Positions 48,391-59,016 of a stretch of DNA of 64,000 nt are shown here, in pieces (positions within the stretch are counted from its first letter, which is position 1; every line of letters begins with the position of its first letter). The notes beneath the pieces were generated by a model, which saw only the letters and a program-made list of their open reading frames with translations, ran no database searches and had not been told where the DNA came from. Origin of the DNA: Torymus aiolomorphi (taxonomy: Eukaryota; Arthropoda; Insecta; Hymenoptera; Torymidae); contig CM070873.1 in the NCBI GenBank assembly GCA_036365515.1, forward strand, positions 262,200,075-262,264,074, given 5' to 3'. Position numbers and translations under genes: made by a program.

Positions 48391-50521
48391 CTCGGTATTT
48401 TACACGCGCGTTCATGCGCGGAGACGAAACATTAAGATACTCGAAACCGAAAGAGAAACTCGGGTGAGAGACACGTACCGGGAGTGTTGTAGTAGAGGAG
48501 GGGCGAGAGGGAAAAGGGAAGAAAAGGAGACTTCAAAGTTGTATACCACGGGGAGGGAGGATAAAAATGTTGGAAATGACAGGTGGCGATAAGTGTAAGG
48601 AGACTGACAGATAGAGAAACGAGGGGAGGTAGAGAGAAAAAGAAGTGGAGTTGAGAAAAAGAGATTCATCAATCAGCATTGATTTTTAATGTTTTTTTTT
48701 TGTTACGCCGTCTTTTTTCAGCTTAAAACTGCGAATCATGGTTTCTTTACGTGCTCCACCGAAGTATTTAAATCTCCGGTAGTATATTACGTAACCGCCC
48801 TCTAAAAAAACGTTTTTACCACATTTTTTACATATACATATACGAAGTACTTAAAATCAGAGACACTCAAAGCGCGAAGTGAATCTCAGCATCTTATGTT
48901 ACACTGGCAGGTAAGCGCAACAGCACTTCGTACATACAGGAAAAAAAAACCACGCGCGCACCCAACTTTTCACTCGGAAAAGTTCAAAGTGTGAAAGTCC
49001 CCCTCGTGACAGATCTCTCTGCTCGATCTACTTTTCGCGAGGCTCCAAACACATACATATACATAGAAACGCACAATCACCCTATACACATTTCTTCTCT
49101 CCGGCACTTGGCAGTCGCGTCGCGTGTAACGCGTCCGTACATCGCGCCGACACGTTAGAATCGAACGTTCGCTCCGCTCGCGCGACACATCGTGGCACAC
49201 TTTGCGAGTCCTCTGCCTTTGGTAAACCCGCGGCACTTTCCCATGGCTTAAAGGCACGTACAACGTACACCTTGCACGAGAGAGAAAGAGGGAGATGTTT
49301 CATTTCGGCGGGGTCACATATACACACACCTTTCGCCCGTTTTCTCGTGGAAAAACGAACGACGTCGCGTGTGCACCGCTTCCGAGTGTATAGTTACATA
49401 GCATAGGCGTGTGTATATGGGGATAATATCGGAAATGGGCGCGGGCGCGCGCCCAGAGTGTGATGAAAGTCCGATAGGCTTGGGATTCATTCCTCGGGGC
49501 GTGTATGCTATATCACTGTACAGACACACACACACACACACACGCCTCCTTCTTCCGAGAGCAGTCTCTAAGGCCATTTCGTCGTTGTTTAGCATGTAAT
49601 GCTAGACGATCAAATTCATATAAATACACTTTCGTTCATGCCAGTGCATGCAGCGGCGGTGGCGGCTGCTTTCTTCCCGTCCCATACTCTTTAGGGCATC
49701 GGTGTAAGAGAGCGAGAGAGAGAAAAAGCTCGAGCGAAAGCCAGGTCTATGTGTATGTGTGTGTGTGTGTGTGTGTACCACACGACACACAATGAAGATC
49801 GATGTGCGCCTATTGGCCTTTCGTTTCATGCACGCGCGCAAAGGTTTCTCAGGCCGCCGCCGCTCATGGAGCTATCCATTTAATAATATCTATTATTCCC
49901 GGCAAAAAACGCGACTGAGAAGAAAGCTGCCTCGCCTAATGTGTTTGTCCACGCGCACCAGCTTATCTTTCAAAATAAGAAAGTTGCAGGCCGTGTGCAC
50001 GCGTTGTCACCACCGTACGCAAAAACGAAAAGAACGTTGCATCCCGAGACAGGTCAGCGCGAGAGGTACGATCGATCGATCGACCGGGCAGCCTCGGCAG
50101 CAACACACTGATCAAACCGAAATCTAACAAGAACACGATTCGCCAGTGCGCGTGTGTGCGTCCGTGTTGTTGATCCGATTTCACGTCGAGATATATCCAC
50201 ACGCTCTCCGCGCCGCGCTCACAATGCAATTTTTGAAACTGGTTTCGCGCGTTTCACACTATAGGGTCCCGAGGCGCGTGCAGCGTTCGCTGCCGACACG
50301 CTGTTTTTTCTCTCCCTATATACTCCTGGCTCTCGAAAACACAGGCCTAGACGCACGTTAGATGCAGAGGGGAGAGAGGAGAGAACTAAACTACTAGAAA
50401 AAGCGGCGGACGGAGCGCGCGGTTCGGCGAAATCGCTCGCTCCCCGATGGGAGGGCCGCACAAAAAGGCGTCTGGCGGGATTTCGAGAGAGCAACGGAGG
50501 CAAGCGTACAATGCGAAAGAG

Positions 50522-50524
<3 letters not shown>

Positions 50525-50553
<29 letters not shown>
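50525..50553. repeat. (GA)n microsatellite
   Basis: About 29 bp of pure GA. Confidence 0.95.
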
Positions 50554-50557
<4 letters not shown>

Positions 50558-51029
50558 TGGACTCGGAAGTGAAGCGTGATAAAGCACGGCAGGGGAGGCA
50601 AGGCCCGCGCGCGCGGATTCTTTAGGCGTGAGTGTGTAAGAAGAATGGAGGGAAGGAGAGGAGAATACGTGGTTAACGAGATTTTTACTCGGTTGTATGG
50701 TGTATTTGGTATATTGTTTCGGAATTGGTTCTTTTAATTGTTCAAAGGGCGCTTGGAATAATTGGATTTTCAACGGTTTAGGTTTCAATAGAAAGGGGAC
50801 AAAGTGAAGGTTTCTTTCTTGTATATACCTATAACGGAGAAAAATGTTATAATAAATTTTATTATAAAATGTGAGAAAAATTACTATATTTTATAGGAAC
50901 GCTGTGACATATCGAAATTATAATAATTTTTGCTACACAACATAGTAATTTTTATGGCTGACTAAATTTCAAAAAATTAATTTTTTTTTTCATTTTTTGA
51001 ACTATTTTTGCATTTTAATAGAATACTTA

Positions 51030-51620
51030 ATGTTGACGTCCGCGACAATCGCGGACTTACTTTCTTTTTTTTTTCTTTTCTTTTTACGCTCGACTTTTTT
51101 CCCCGAACGTTGAGTATCGATCGGCTCCGCGAGCTTCGGAGAAGTTCGCGTTACGACTTGGCCGACGGGCCGCACCCTCTAAACGGGGGTGGGGACCGAG
51201 CGGCCCGCGAGCGCTGCCCAAGCTGCAGCCGATCTGCACATATTTTACGCCGCCCGGCGACAGCCAATCAAAGAGCGCCATCACTCGCCCCCTAACCGCA
51301 CCGAGGTATTTTGTTTAATCCGAAATTTCGGAGCAACACTCGTTCTCCGCGCGACGCCGGAGACGGACCTCCTGGCCAATAGCCCCTGCCAGGTCTCTCC
51401 CTCAGAGTGGACCTCGCCTGACTCCCGCCGCCTGCGACTTCGTCGCTCTTGGCATAAGGAGTCCCTCGCTCCCTCGCCTAGCGCGGACTTCGTCCGCACC
51501 AGGGCATACAGGGACGACTCCGAAATACATTTCGGAGTCAACGGGGAAAGGGCGAGGGACTCTCACACCAGGAGGACCTCGCACGAGTCGACCCGCGCAT
51601 CTACCTCGACCGCGTATCAC
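51030..51620. other. GC-rich island with six short hairpins
   Basis: GC-rich sequence isolated within AT-rich transposon DNA. Short perfect inverted repeats lie at 51038-51056 (GTCCGCG/CGCGGAC), 51125-51141 (CTCCG/CGGAG), 51319-51332 (tccgaaatttcgga), 51434-51446 (GCGAC/GTCGC), 51483-51497 (GCGGAC/GTCCGC) and 51516-51539 (10-bp arms, TACA loop). Frames across it are open on both strands but look like composition artefacts. Origin unknown; it may be an insert of its own. Confidence 0.45.
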
Positions 51621-51830
51621 GGCTCAATATTTTCTTTTATCTTAATTCTTTTTTTTTTGTTGTCTTATTTTTTTACCGCTCTACTGTTTAAAAGTTTTAT
51701 TTATTCCTTTCATTTTAATTATCGTTTTATTTTTATTAAGTCGCCTTTCCTTTCCTTTCCTACTTAATCCTCATGCTCCTCATGCTGAGCTTGCGTCAAT
51801 GTGAAAATAAATTTAAAATTAGAAATAAAA

Positions 51831-51938
51831 TTTTTTTTTTTACGACGATTGGGATCGATCCTGGGACCCTCAGCATGGTAATCGGACGCGCTAACCACTT
51901 ACCCAAGTAGGATTCTTGAGTACAAAATTTTGGAACTG
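51831..51938 (-). mobile_element. tRNA-like SINE, copy 2
   Basis: Read on the - strand it runs gttccaaaattttgtactc, then gggtaagtggttagcgcgtc (A-box/D-arm-like), a middle with gctgagggtccca, then ggatcgatccc (B-box-like), aatcgtcgta and an A-run of about a dozen bases (51829-51840 as T on +). The same order of blocks occurs on the + strand at 30859-31270. The anticodon stem does not pair well, so it is tRNA-derived rather than a functional tRNA gene. Confidence 0.7.
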
Positions 51939-52459
51939 ACATATGTCAAACCCCTGGTTACAAAATCTCTTAAATGATAATATTGAATAACTACAATTAC
52001 ATAAAAAATACTCATCATCAATGTACATAATAAAAAATAAAATGATTGAATCGAGATTTTCAAAGTTTTGTTACTTAAAAGCAAGGCCAAGTGAAATTGC
52101 AATGGAGTACATAACCTCAATTAGACCATGCGCACGACTTGACGTACGCAGAAAGTACTATAGTTGTGGCAATTTTTACTATATTGGATAACAAAATTTC
52201 TTATGACGGGTGGCTAAAATTAAAAGAATATATTTCAAATTTTACTATATCGCAGTTTGTACTATGTTGTATAGCAATTTTTCTTTTATGTCGTAATACT
52301 TTTTAACCAACACTAATAAAAATTACTAAAAATGTTGTAATTATTCATATAGTTATAACAAAAATGCAGCATACAGTGGAAATGTCACACTTTTCCTATA
52401 CTATATAGTAATTTTTATTATACTTATAATAAAATTTATTATAACATTTTTCTCCGTGT

Positions 52460-54771
52460 ACTTCAATGCTAGAACGACTAACTAACTACCATAAGATGAA
52501 AGGAAGAATTTACTCAAGCCGTCATCGCCAGGATCAATAAATCCAACCCGACCTCTTCCCCCACATTTTCGCCTCTGGCACCGCTCACAATCACCGAAAA
52601 TCTCTTAAAACATAAGACAGTTCCGAAACACTGCGAGCGTGCTGACAAAAATATACGCGAGATTAAAAATGGCGCTTGCGTCGAAAAAGAAACGCCGAAC
52701 CGATTCCACGATAGTCGGAATTTATATTTCGCTTCCACCTGTCGTGTGCCCGTTCGAAATTTAAATCCCCCGCGGCGAGAGATAGTGCCCGAGGATGAGA
52801 TGCTGCGCTCGTGCAACACGAGAGATTCCGTCATGACGCGTTCAATTTTTGCCTTCTTTTTGAGAGCAGAGTTGCACCGCGCAAAAGTGGGCTTCCAGTG
52901 TAAAAAACACCGGGTGTATACGTGTTAACTAGAGTGGAGCGAGTGTAGTAATCATTTAGTTTATTGCTGAAATTAGCGCGAGCTCTAGATCATCAAAGTG
53001 TTAATTTTTTATTGGTTTAAATTTAGAAGATAAACACTGGCTGCTACGTATAAATAGAAACAACTATAGGGCCCTGAACTACGCCCATAAACGCGCGCGG
53101 AGAAAAAAATCCCGACAACTTTCGCCTCTATACTATACCAATAAAAACGCGTACCTCTAAAACTGAGAGCTACATGAAAATTCCACACAATGAGCGCAAA
53201 AAAGGAAAAACGCCTCGAACGAAACAAAGAAAAAAAAGGCAATTCACACTCTCTCTCCCTCTCTATAGGCGCGCAATTCGTTGAAAATCTTTTGATCTGG
53301 CGAGTTAACACGGCGTATACGTGCACATATACACACACTCCGGCTCGCCTTGCCAACCCTGTTAATTTCCGACACGCGAGATCGCTTAGACGTAAGGTAT
53401 ATGTAACGGACCGATGCTCGAGGCTGCGGCGGTGGCGGCGGACTGCAGACTCCGGCGCGCCTACTTAAACTCAGATGTATACTCGCATCGGCTCGCTCGA
53501 GCAAACGTTCTGACGAATTAGGAGTTTCTTTTTTCCGGCACGCCTGCGACGTGAAAAATCTCTCTCTTTTCTGGAGTGACAACGGGAAGAGAGCTCTCTG
53601 CAGGTTCGTTTCTCACTGTTTCACTGATTTTCAGAGACACGTGCTTGTAAGGGGGATGAAAAAGGTTTCCTGCTGCTGTTGTTTTGTAACTTTATACGTG
53701 GCAATTAAGTTCAGCGAAAATATTTATACGTGAGCGCGCTGCGCTCGCTCTTTTTCGGGCGGATTTGTGTTTTACGCCTGTAAACACGTCAGAGTGAATT
53801 TTTTTACGGTTCTGATGTGAAATGCTGATTTCGAAAAGGCAGTTATTCTGCTCATTGAACTTCGCGGTCCGTTCAGTTGGAAAAGAGAAGAAAAAAAGAA
53901 TGCAAAAATATGATGTCAATTCATAATTACTTTTCACGTCAACATAATATGTAGAATGTATTTTAAAAACATTCTTGAGTAAAGAACGAAACATTTTTTA
54001 CAGACATAATAATATTGCAGAGTTAATTCTCAATCAAAGGAATTCATAGCTACGTACACGCAATAACGGTGTGTGCTTTCCGCGAGCCCGCGTTCCTGTC
54101 TCTCTCTCCCTCTCTCCTTGTAGCCGTCTGCCGGCCATATAAACCGCGATAAGAAGCACTTGATAATGATGAGTATACGTATACGATATATACGTACGCG
54201 CGGCCCCGTAATGAACGGGGCAACCTCTTCTCTCTCTCTCTCTCTTAGAGGCGTTGTCGGGGCCCTCGTTAATACTCCGGAATAGATGCCGAGCGATGAC
54301 TTGCGCGCGCGTGCAGCCGAATGCACAGCGCGGAAACGAGCGCGACCTAACCTACTATGCACCTCGAGCGAGAGAGATGACGGCAATGATTCCGTGCTTT
54401 TCTCCTCGTTATGCCGCGAATAGCTGAGATTCATCTTCCGAGGCATTCCACACGCGGGGTCTATCAAAAATTGAAAATTTTCACAGTCGAAGTTCCACGA
54501 GAGGATGCGGCTATTGTATCGAAGACGAATGATGAGTGAGGAAGAGCGAAAGGGTGAGAGAAGGAGGCGTGAAAATTCGCTGAGCCGGATAAAAATTCAA
54601 TTTATCAGTGTGATAATCTGGCGATGGGAGTTTTTGTCCTTCTTTCGTGAGAGTGGTTAGAGAGATAGATGGAGAGGAGGCTTTAATTGAAGACTTTTTT
54701 ATCGTGGATCTCGGTCAGTGGGTAATATGCTCGATACTAATGTTGTTTTCGTGGTTTTTTCTCTGTTACAG
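52460..54771 (+). other. Intron sequence leading to the recursive splice site
   Basis: Mixed CpG-rich sequence with no recognised exon. A fair acceptor (ctgattttcag near 53634) opens only a short Arg-rich frame with no donor of quality nearby. The last 40 bases become T-rich ahead of the acceptor at 54769-54771. Confidence 0.45.
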
Positions 54772-54777
54772 GTAAGT
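54752..54777 (+). promoter_or_regulatory. Candidate recursive splice site (zero-length exon junction)
   Basis: The pyrimidine tract gtggttttttctctgttacag ends at 54771 and is followed immediately by gtaagtcaa, a perfect 5' splice site. A 3' splice site fused to a regenerated 5' splice site is the definition of a recursive (ratchet) site, known from long introns of Drosophila and vertebrates. Its position, 51.6 kb past the last RhoGEF-like donor on the same strand, suits that role. Of the AG|GTAAG-type junctions on the + strand, this one clearly has the best pyrimidine tract. Confidence 0.6.
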
Positions 54778-54821
54778 CAATGCCCCGGATTGTTCGATGA
54801 TACCTTGAGATTCACTTTCCC
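54772..54821 (+). CDS. Possible 50-nt micro-exon or RS-exon after the recursive site
   Basis: Between the acceptor at 54769-54771 and a donor gtgagtata at 54822 lie 50 nt, open in phase 0 (VSQCPGLFDDTLRF...). The upstream RhoGEF-like exon ends in phase 0 after LLLLP, and PV..-P is loosely compatible with the PVQR-PRY block, but V-S-Q is dictated by the gtaagtcaa splice motif itself, so the match has little weight. Inclusion would shift the frame (50 = 16 codons + 2). It may be a real micro-exon or only the downstream half of an RS-exon that is normally removed. Confidence 0.25.
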
Positions 54822-54829
54822 GTGAGTAT

Positions 54830-55753
54830 ATATATTTTGAAATACTCGTACAAAAGTGTCGCAACGATTCGCGCGTCGCGTCCTTAACACGGATTAAAAA
54901 TGGCACACGTATTCTATCAGTCGTAGTGTGTGTACGTTTCTGTGTGTGTGACAAAAGAAAAAATTTAATTAACGCGAATCTCAGTCGTGCTTTACACCTG
55001 CATTCTCTCACTCTGCCGAAGCATAGAGACTCGCATCTTATCGAGTATCCCCATCGGTAATCGGATCCTTTTTCGGGCGAGAAAAAAAGGACTGGTGAAA
55101 TAGAGAACGCGCGCGCGCGCACGCGCGGCGTCACCGAGCCTTCGATGATTTTGCGATAAATCGAATGAAGATTTAGTTCCTGAGATTGGATCAGAGGGGG
55201 AGGGGGTTCTCTCTCCTTCTCCTACGATTCTTATCAGTCTGTTCTCCGTAGCCTTGTTAAATTTTTTCGAAACCCCAAAAACGTCTAGCCGCGCGCGAGA
55301 GAGAAGACGTGCGACGGCTATATAGGTCCCTTTCAATCTCGCACGATTTCGTTGCGTTGAAAAAGAAAGTGACACTCCGTCTGGTAGAAAAATCTCGCTC
55401 GCACGCATTGAGATAATCGTGAATCGCTGGGGCATAAAGTTTTGATAGCACTCGCTGGGGGACAACAAAAACGCGCGAGGTACGAACTCTCGTCGGCTTT
55501 TTCTCCTATTAAGCGCGGCGACGAAATCATTAGAGAGGCAACGCGTCAAAAGTTCAATTATCCTTCCTCTGTATAAACGCGACAGGCAACTCCCGTGATT
55601 AATCGGTCGATGCCGGTAGTAGAAGTAGTCGCAAGCGCGTTGGCTTCGTAATTATTAAGTGGACGCGTAATTAGCCCGTTGTTATCCGCGGCACTCGGCG
55701 AATGGGACGCGCAAGAAGGCAACCGAGCTATGCGGAAAGGAAGAATAGGGTAT

Positions 55754-55756
<3 letters not shown>
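54830..55756. other. CpG-rich non-coding DNA after the micro-exon donor
   Basis: Contains GCGC runs (for example near 55110-55128). The - strand frames here are low-complexity. No exon or RNA gene was recognised. Confidence 0.45.

Positions 55757-55806
<50 letters not shown>
55757..55806. repeat. (GA)n microsatellite, about 50 bp
   Basis: GA array with a single phase break. Confidence 0.95.
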
Positions 55807-55807
<1 letters not shown>

Positions 55808-55809
55808 CG

Positions 55810-56860
55810 CTAAGCTGAAAGTATCAGTCGTTGGAGAAACGTTTATTTAATATTATATTTTATAATTCATTACTTAAGCTGTTACCGCTTATCCGTGGTG
55901 TTTTCTAGCAATTAATATGCTTTCCCACAGTTTTGGGATGTATAGTCGCGTAATGGGATGCATTTATATTATTATTACATGTGCGAGAAATTTTGAAACT
56001 GCTTCCTGCAAAGACAACTTCATCCAGCGGCTGGATGTTGATTGAGGCATCTTGTTACGCATATCTAATTGACTAAGATTCTCGAAACTGTATTTAATGA
56101 GAGATAATTGAGCAAGAGAGGTTTCGAGTTTAATTAAAAAATGTCACCATGCCTTTATAAATTACTCAAATATTTACCTGGCATTCGAAAATAATTTCGG
56201 CAACTAACTGTTTTTACACTTACGATTACTTAATATGCACATATTTTCACATTTTCAGAAAAACCCGCTGACAATACATTGGCATTTAGCCTCCTTAAAT
56301 CTTCTCGGTCAGTAATAATTTAAAACTCTTTTAATGATTTGTGATAGTATGAGTGCCGATATATTCCATGCATTCAGGCGTTCCAATAGCACTTTTCATA
56401 CACTTCAATCTTAGCCAAAAGGCCGAAAAACGATGCTGCTGCAACATTTGCAAGCTCTTATATGCCCTGGAAAACATTTTTTCACGTGCGGGATTGTTTA
56501 CGAGCGATTACGAGCGGTAGACGCGAAGCGGTCCGGTGCCCTTGTGCAGTGGCACTGAGCTGACCTGTGGCGATTGTCTTCAATAATTGTAATAAGTGGT
56601 TAAAATTTTAAGTCGATAAATCAAATATTTTTCGAGAATTTAATTTATGAATTATAAAAACATTTTCCTTAACAACAAATGAAATACTAAATATAATTTA
56701 AAAATTAGAAAACGAAAATGTAGGTAATTTGAAGATGTTTCAAGAATAATTTTTAATATTAAGTAATATTGACGGTAACATGAAAAAATAAAAAAAAACG
56801 AAAAATTCAAAAATGTTTTTTGGTTATAAAAAAGCGATAAAAAATTAAATCAGTGTGCCG
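55810..56860. other. AT-rich block with no gene except a U2-like fragment
   Basis: AT-rich non-coding DNA. No transposon ends were recognised. The only identifiable piece is the U2 snRNA-like segment. Confidence 0.5.
56396..56434 (-). pseudogene. U2 snRNA 5'-end fragment
   Basis: On the - strand the sequence begins ATCG, then TTTTTCGGCCTTTTGGC, then TAAGATTGAAGTGTA. This follows the first ~33 nt of U2 snRNA (AUCGCUUCUCGGCCUUUUGGC...) with two C-to-T changes and one small indel. The branch-point-pairing GUAGUA is altered (GTATGA), and the remaining ~150 nt of U2 do not follow. It is therefore a truncated pseudogene or retrocopied fragment, not a working snRNA gene. A tatataagag-like string upstream on the - strand is probably chance. 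Confidence 0.7.
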
Positions 56861-57768
56861 ATTTTTTTTTTGCGTGACGAAGAGAATAAGCTTTATTCGA
56901 CGAAAATTAGTCGAGTGGTTCTCGAGATATAGAGAGTTTACATACACACACATACACGCACGCACGCACGCACACAAATTTTGTCTCGAAAATTTGTTTC
57001 ACCGTTACAAAGCTTCCTCTATGAAAAAGCAAAAAAACCTGAGAAAAATTAACACCAACCGCGGCATTAAAATTAGAATCCACCGATACGTGTGGCGGAT
57101 TGATTTATCTCATATTGCTTTACAGCGGTATGAGGAAAAGTCACAGCGTGCCTCACGCGCGTGTATTTATTTACCTCCATATACAAGCATAATCTTCGCC
57201 TATAGGCAGAAGTTATTAGGCACTACTGTCGTCGTCATCCAAACGAAAAATCTCACGACGCAGCTTCTCTGTCGCCATATATACCACTATACACACGGTC
57301 GTACAGGCCTCTCCTAATTTGCAAAAATTCCGCGCAGGTGTTCAGTGCAATAAATCAAACAGTGATAATGCGAAGGACGAGGCATATAGGCAAGGGGGCA
57401 ATAAACACGCGATAATCGCGTTCATTTCGGAGAGCTCTCTCTCTCTCTTTCCTCCTTCGAATATAATCGCGTCATATACAGCGTCTCAAAAAGTCAAATA
57501 GAGAGAGAGAGAGACAGAAGAAGGGGAATCCTCCCTTTTTCCTCTTTCGCGTGCGCGACGTGACGTTGATTGATATACCCCCGCGTGTGCAGTCATCCGC
57601 AATCTCTCTCTCTCCCTCTCGAAAGTCAGCAAAATCGAAAAAGAAATCGGCGGAAAGGGCCTCTTCTCCAGCGGGAAAGAGACTTTTCGCCGCGGGCGTG
57701 CGCGCGCTCGAGTGTAATATAAACGGAGTCTGCGCGATTCGAGAGGCGCGTGTGCACGCAGAAGAACG

Positions 57769-57772
<4 letters not shown>

Positions 57773-57818
<46 letters not shown>
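57773..57818. repeat. (GA)n microsatellite
   Basis: About 46 bp of pure GA. Confidence 0.97.
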
Positions 57819-57820
<2 letters not shown>

Positions 57821-58986
57821 GAAGGGATCAGAAGAGCTGGAGTGCACACGCGCGTCGAGGCCACTCTCGCCGCTCGCGACAACGAGAGGAGAGGCTGTAG
57901 TGCAGCAGCAACAGCAACAGCAGTGTGTGCATGAGAGAGGATCGCGGACGATCGGTATTGCGTGAGCTCCTTGAAAAGAATGCGCAAGGACGAACGGGAC
58001 TTTGCTAGAGGATCGGAATCTTTTGCGCGCATACACATACACAGTCGAAAAAGAGAGAGAGACTGCCGCCATTGTAGTCCCTTTTCCTTTTGCTCCTATC
58101 GCGCGCCCTTTATCCTGTAGCCGCTTTTTTGCCCATCTTCGATGTGTATATATATATCGTATATATATATCCTTGTGCTTTGCACTGTTACGCTGGGAAT
58201 GCACTCGCGACGCAGCTGTGCGCCGCAACGCGGTGAAAATTGCACGGCATTAATTAGGGAATGCGGCGGCTGTGTTATGCCTGATTATTCGTCAAGGGTT
58301 TAGCTCTTATTTCTTTATTCTTCTTTGGTTGTATATCGGTTGAGAGGATTAAAAATCGATTGGTTCGATTTATATGGGAATATATATATGTGTGTGTGTG
58401 GGGAGAGATAGGATCGGTGGTTTATTAATTAAAGAAATATCCTCACCCACTTACGAACCCTAGAAAAAAGTCTTTAAAAAATTCTCTTAGTCACGGTGAC
58501 TCACTTCCTATACGCGCTGAGACTCTCGGGGAAAAAGTAAAATTAACAATTAAGTATATCGAAACTGGAGCCAAAAGATCTCTCGTGTGTTCAGGCGCGT
58601 ACTATCAAAATGTAAATTTATTTCCAAATATATTTTTCATGACCCGTTCCTATACCTTCCATCCTCTACACCCATACGCACGTATCTATATACACATACA
58701 CCGAGCTGCTGCTGCTGCTGCTGCTGCTGGTGCATCTCCGAGTGACTCACCCGACAATCAGAGAGAAAGAAGTAGACCAAACATGCACGCATAGAAAAAA
58801 ACTCCGAACGAAATAAAACCAGCTCTCGCGTGTTGTGTACAAAAAGCCGCGGCAAAGCACTCAATTCCGGCGTTAATCCAACGATTAACCGCGAGACTCT
58901 GCATCTACCAGCACCACTATAGTAGTAGTACCACGAGCCCCCGAACGGAAGCGGGCTTGCGCATATATGCAGAGTCCCTCTCGCGC

Positions 58987-59016
58987 TCATCATCATCATC
59001 ATCATCATCACCATCA
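58987..59016. repeat. (ATC)n trinucleotide run
   Basis: About ten TCA/ATC units, one imperfect. Confidence 0.9.

Larger units (their letters stand above)
48064..50828. other. CpG-rich non-coding DNA with short microsatellites
   Basis: Contains GT runs at 48364-48390 and 49756-49776, a CA run at about 49526-49543 and a GA run at 50525-50553. A weaker acceptor-plus-donor motif lies at 48910|48911. No exon was recognised. Confidence 0.5.
50834..52459. mobile_element. TA-type inverted-repeat element, about 1.6 kb, with nested insertions
   Basis: The left end (cggagaaaaatgttataat from about 50834) is the reverse complement of the right end (attataacatttttctccg ending about 52456). Similarity continues inward for roughly 80 bp (gagaaaaattactatatt and tgtgacat on the left against their complements on the right). 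TA lies outside each end. The interior is not one unit: it holds a GC-rich island (about 51030-51620), a T-rich stretch and a - strand SINE (51831-51938). No transposase was found. It is best read as a MITE enlarged by later insertions. Confidence 0.75.

Noticed and set aside
50219..50788. 189-codon - strand frame
   Set aside because: It runs through a GA/TC microsatellite (Ser-Leu repeats) and shows no recognisable domain or splice sites.
51841..51908. Functional tRNA gene on the - strand
   Set aside because: A-box and B-box-like strings are present, but the anticodon stem and acceptor stem do not pair, and a second diverged copy with an A-tail exists. A SINE explains it better.
53612..53680. 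Exon starting after ctgattttcag
   Set aside because: The acceptor is fair, but the opened frame is short, has no good donor and does not give the PVQR-like block expected next in the RhoGEF-like gene.
57472..58228. Long overlapping frames on both strands
   Set aside because: They are driven by the (GA)n array and flanking CpG-rich sequence; the encoded Ser-Leu and Arg-Glu runs are artefacts.
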